DNA of 6,235 nucleotides, from positions 1-6,235 of the forward strand of contig CAYVKG010000166.1 in the NCBI GenBank assembly GCA_964451955.1. The letters run 5' to 3'. Shown piece after piece: positions 6,070 through 6,235 of the stretch; the first letter of the stretch is position 1; each line of letters opens with the position of its first letter. The notes under the pieces were generated by a model. That model did no database searches and had not been told where the DNA came from. It saw only the letters and a list, made by a program, of their open reading frames with translations. The DNA is from JAPLNB01 sp964451955. Lineage in GTDB: Bacteria > Planctomycetota > Phycisphaerae > Tepidisphaerales > Tepidisphaeraceae. The translations under genes were made by a program, and so were the position numbers.

Positions 6070-6235
6070 GGTCTTGATTGGGCAAACAGGCCGAGGCGAT
6101 CGACGCTTGCATGGGTCCCGTTGACCTGGTGCTGGAGCATACCAGCAAGGGTCAGGATGCAGAAGCGGGTGGGCCTGCTCCGGCTGGAGGGCGTTTCGGG
6201 GGGAGACAGCGTTTGGGGAAGGGTGGGAGTCGTAA
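6070..6235. other. Upstream region of the glycosyltransferase gene, no convincing gene
   Basis: This stretch should carry the promoter and 5' leader of the glycosyltransferase gene on the - strand. Two + strand frames, from ATG 6111 and ATG 6157, run open to the window edge, but they are only 41 and 26 codons long here and have no recognisable protein features. AAGG at 6147-6150 before ATG 6157 is a weak ribosome binding site. I cannot decide whether a gene starts here. Confidence 0.4.
6136..6141 (-). promoter_or_regulatory. Possible -10 element (TATGCT, extended form) of the glycosyltransferase gene
   Basis: The - strand reads TGGTATGCT, which matches an extended -10 pattern (TG, one base, then TATGCT with four of six consensus bases). 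A start about seven bases downstream would give a leader of about 60 bases before the ATG at 6069. No good -35 is found 16-18 bases upstream. The surrounding 10-mer GGTATGCTCC also occurs before the HzsA-family gene. Confidence 0.3.

Noticed and set aside
6111..6235. Start of a + strand gene at ATG 6111 or ATG 6157
   Set aside because: Both frames are open to the edge, but they are short, have no family features, and at best a weak ribosome binding site. The stretch is better explained as the upstream region of the glycosyltransferase gene.
1..6235. CRISPR array, tRNA or rRNA genes, insertion sequence
   Set aside because: No spaced repeats of array type, no cloverleaf or rRNA-like segments, and no transposase motifs or terminal inverted repeats were seen on either strand.

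Overview
This is a GC-rich bacterial window with three complete protein genes and possibly the last 17 codons of a fourth. The large diheme protein has the architecture of the hydrazine synthase alpha-subunit (HzsA) family. Such proteins are, to my knowledge, encoded in many copies by planctomycetes and related phyla. This, the weak ribosome binding sites and the high GC content suggest a planctomycete-like environmental bacterium, possibly of the Phycisphaerae. That assignment is inference. No rRNA, marker gene or anammox subunit gene (HzsB/HzsC) is present to fix it.

Layout from left to right: (1) 1-54 (+), a possible C-terminal end of a gene that begins outside the window. (2) 63-2081 (-), an ABC exporter half-transporter with a fused membrane domain and ATPase. 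(3) 2082-2234, a divergent control region with a repeated 9-mer and a good Shine-Dalgarno site for the next gene. (4) 2235-4733 (+), the secreted HzsA-family protein: signal peptide, beta-propeller-like middle part and two CxxCH heme c sites near the C-terminus. (5) 4744-6069 (-), a family 4-type glycosyltransferase. (6) 6070-6235, the upstream region of the glycosyltransferase, with a weak promoter candidate and no convincing gene.

The genes are single transcription units facing each other: the exporter and the diheme protein are divergent, while the diheme protein and the glycosyltransferase converge with only 10 bases between their stop codons. A perfect 14-base palindrome lies at that convergent junction. 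A functional link among the three is not shown by the sequence. The exporter and the diheme protein could share control because they share an upstream region, and the glycosyltransferase probably acts in surface polysaccharide synthesis.

The most interesting item is the diheme protein. It is about as long as an anammox HzsA but stands without HzsB/HzsC partners. It has a histidine four residues after its first heme motif, where I recall HzsA having a tyrosine iron ligand, and it carries 14 non-heme cysteines. A second observation is a change in synonymous codon choice inside this gene near base 2900, from C-ending to G-ending codons. From there the + strand stays G-rich through the oppositely oriented glycosyltransferase gene.
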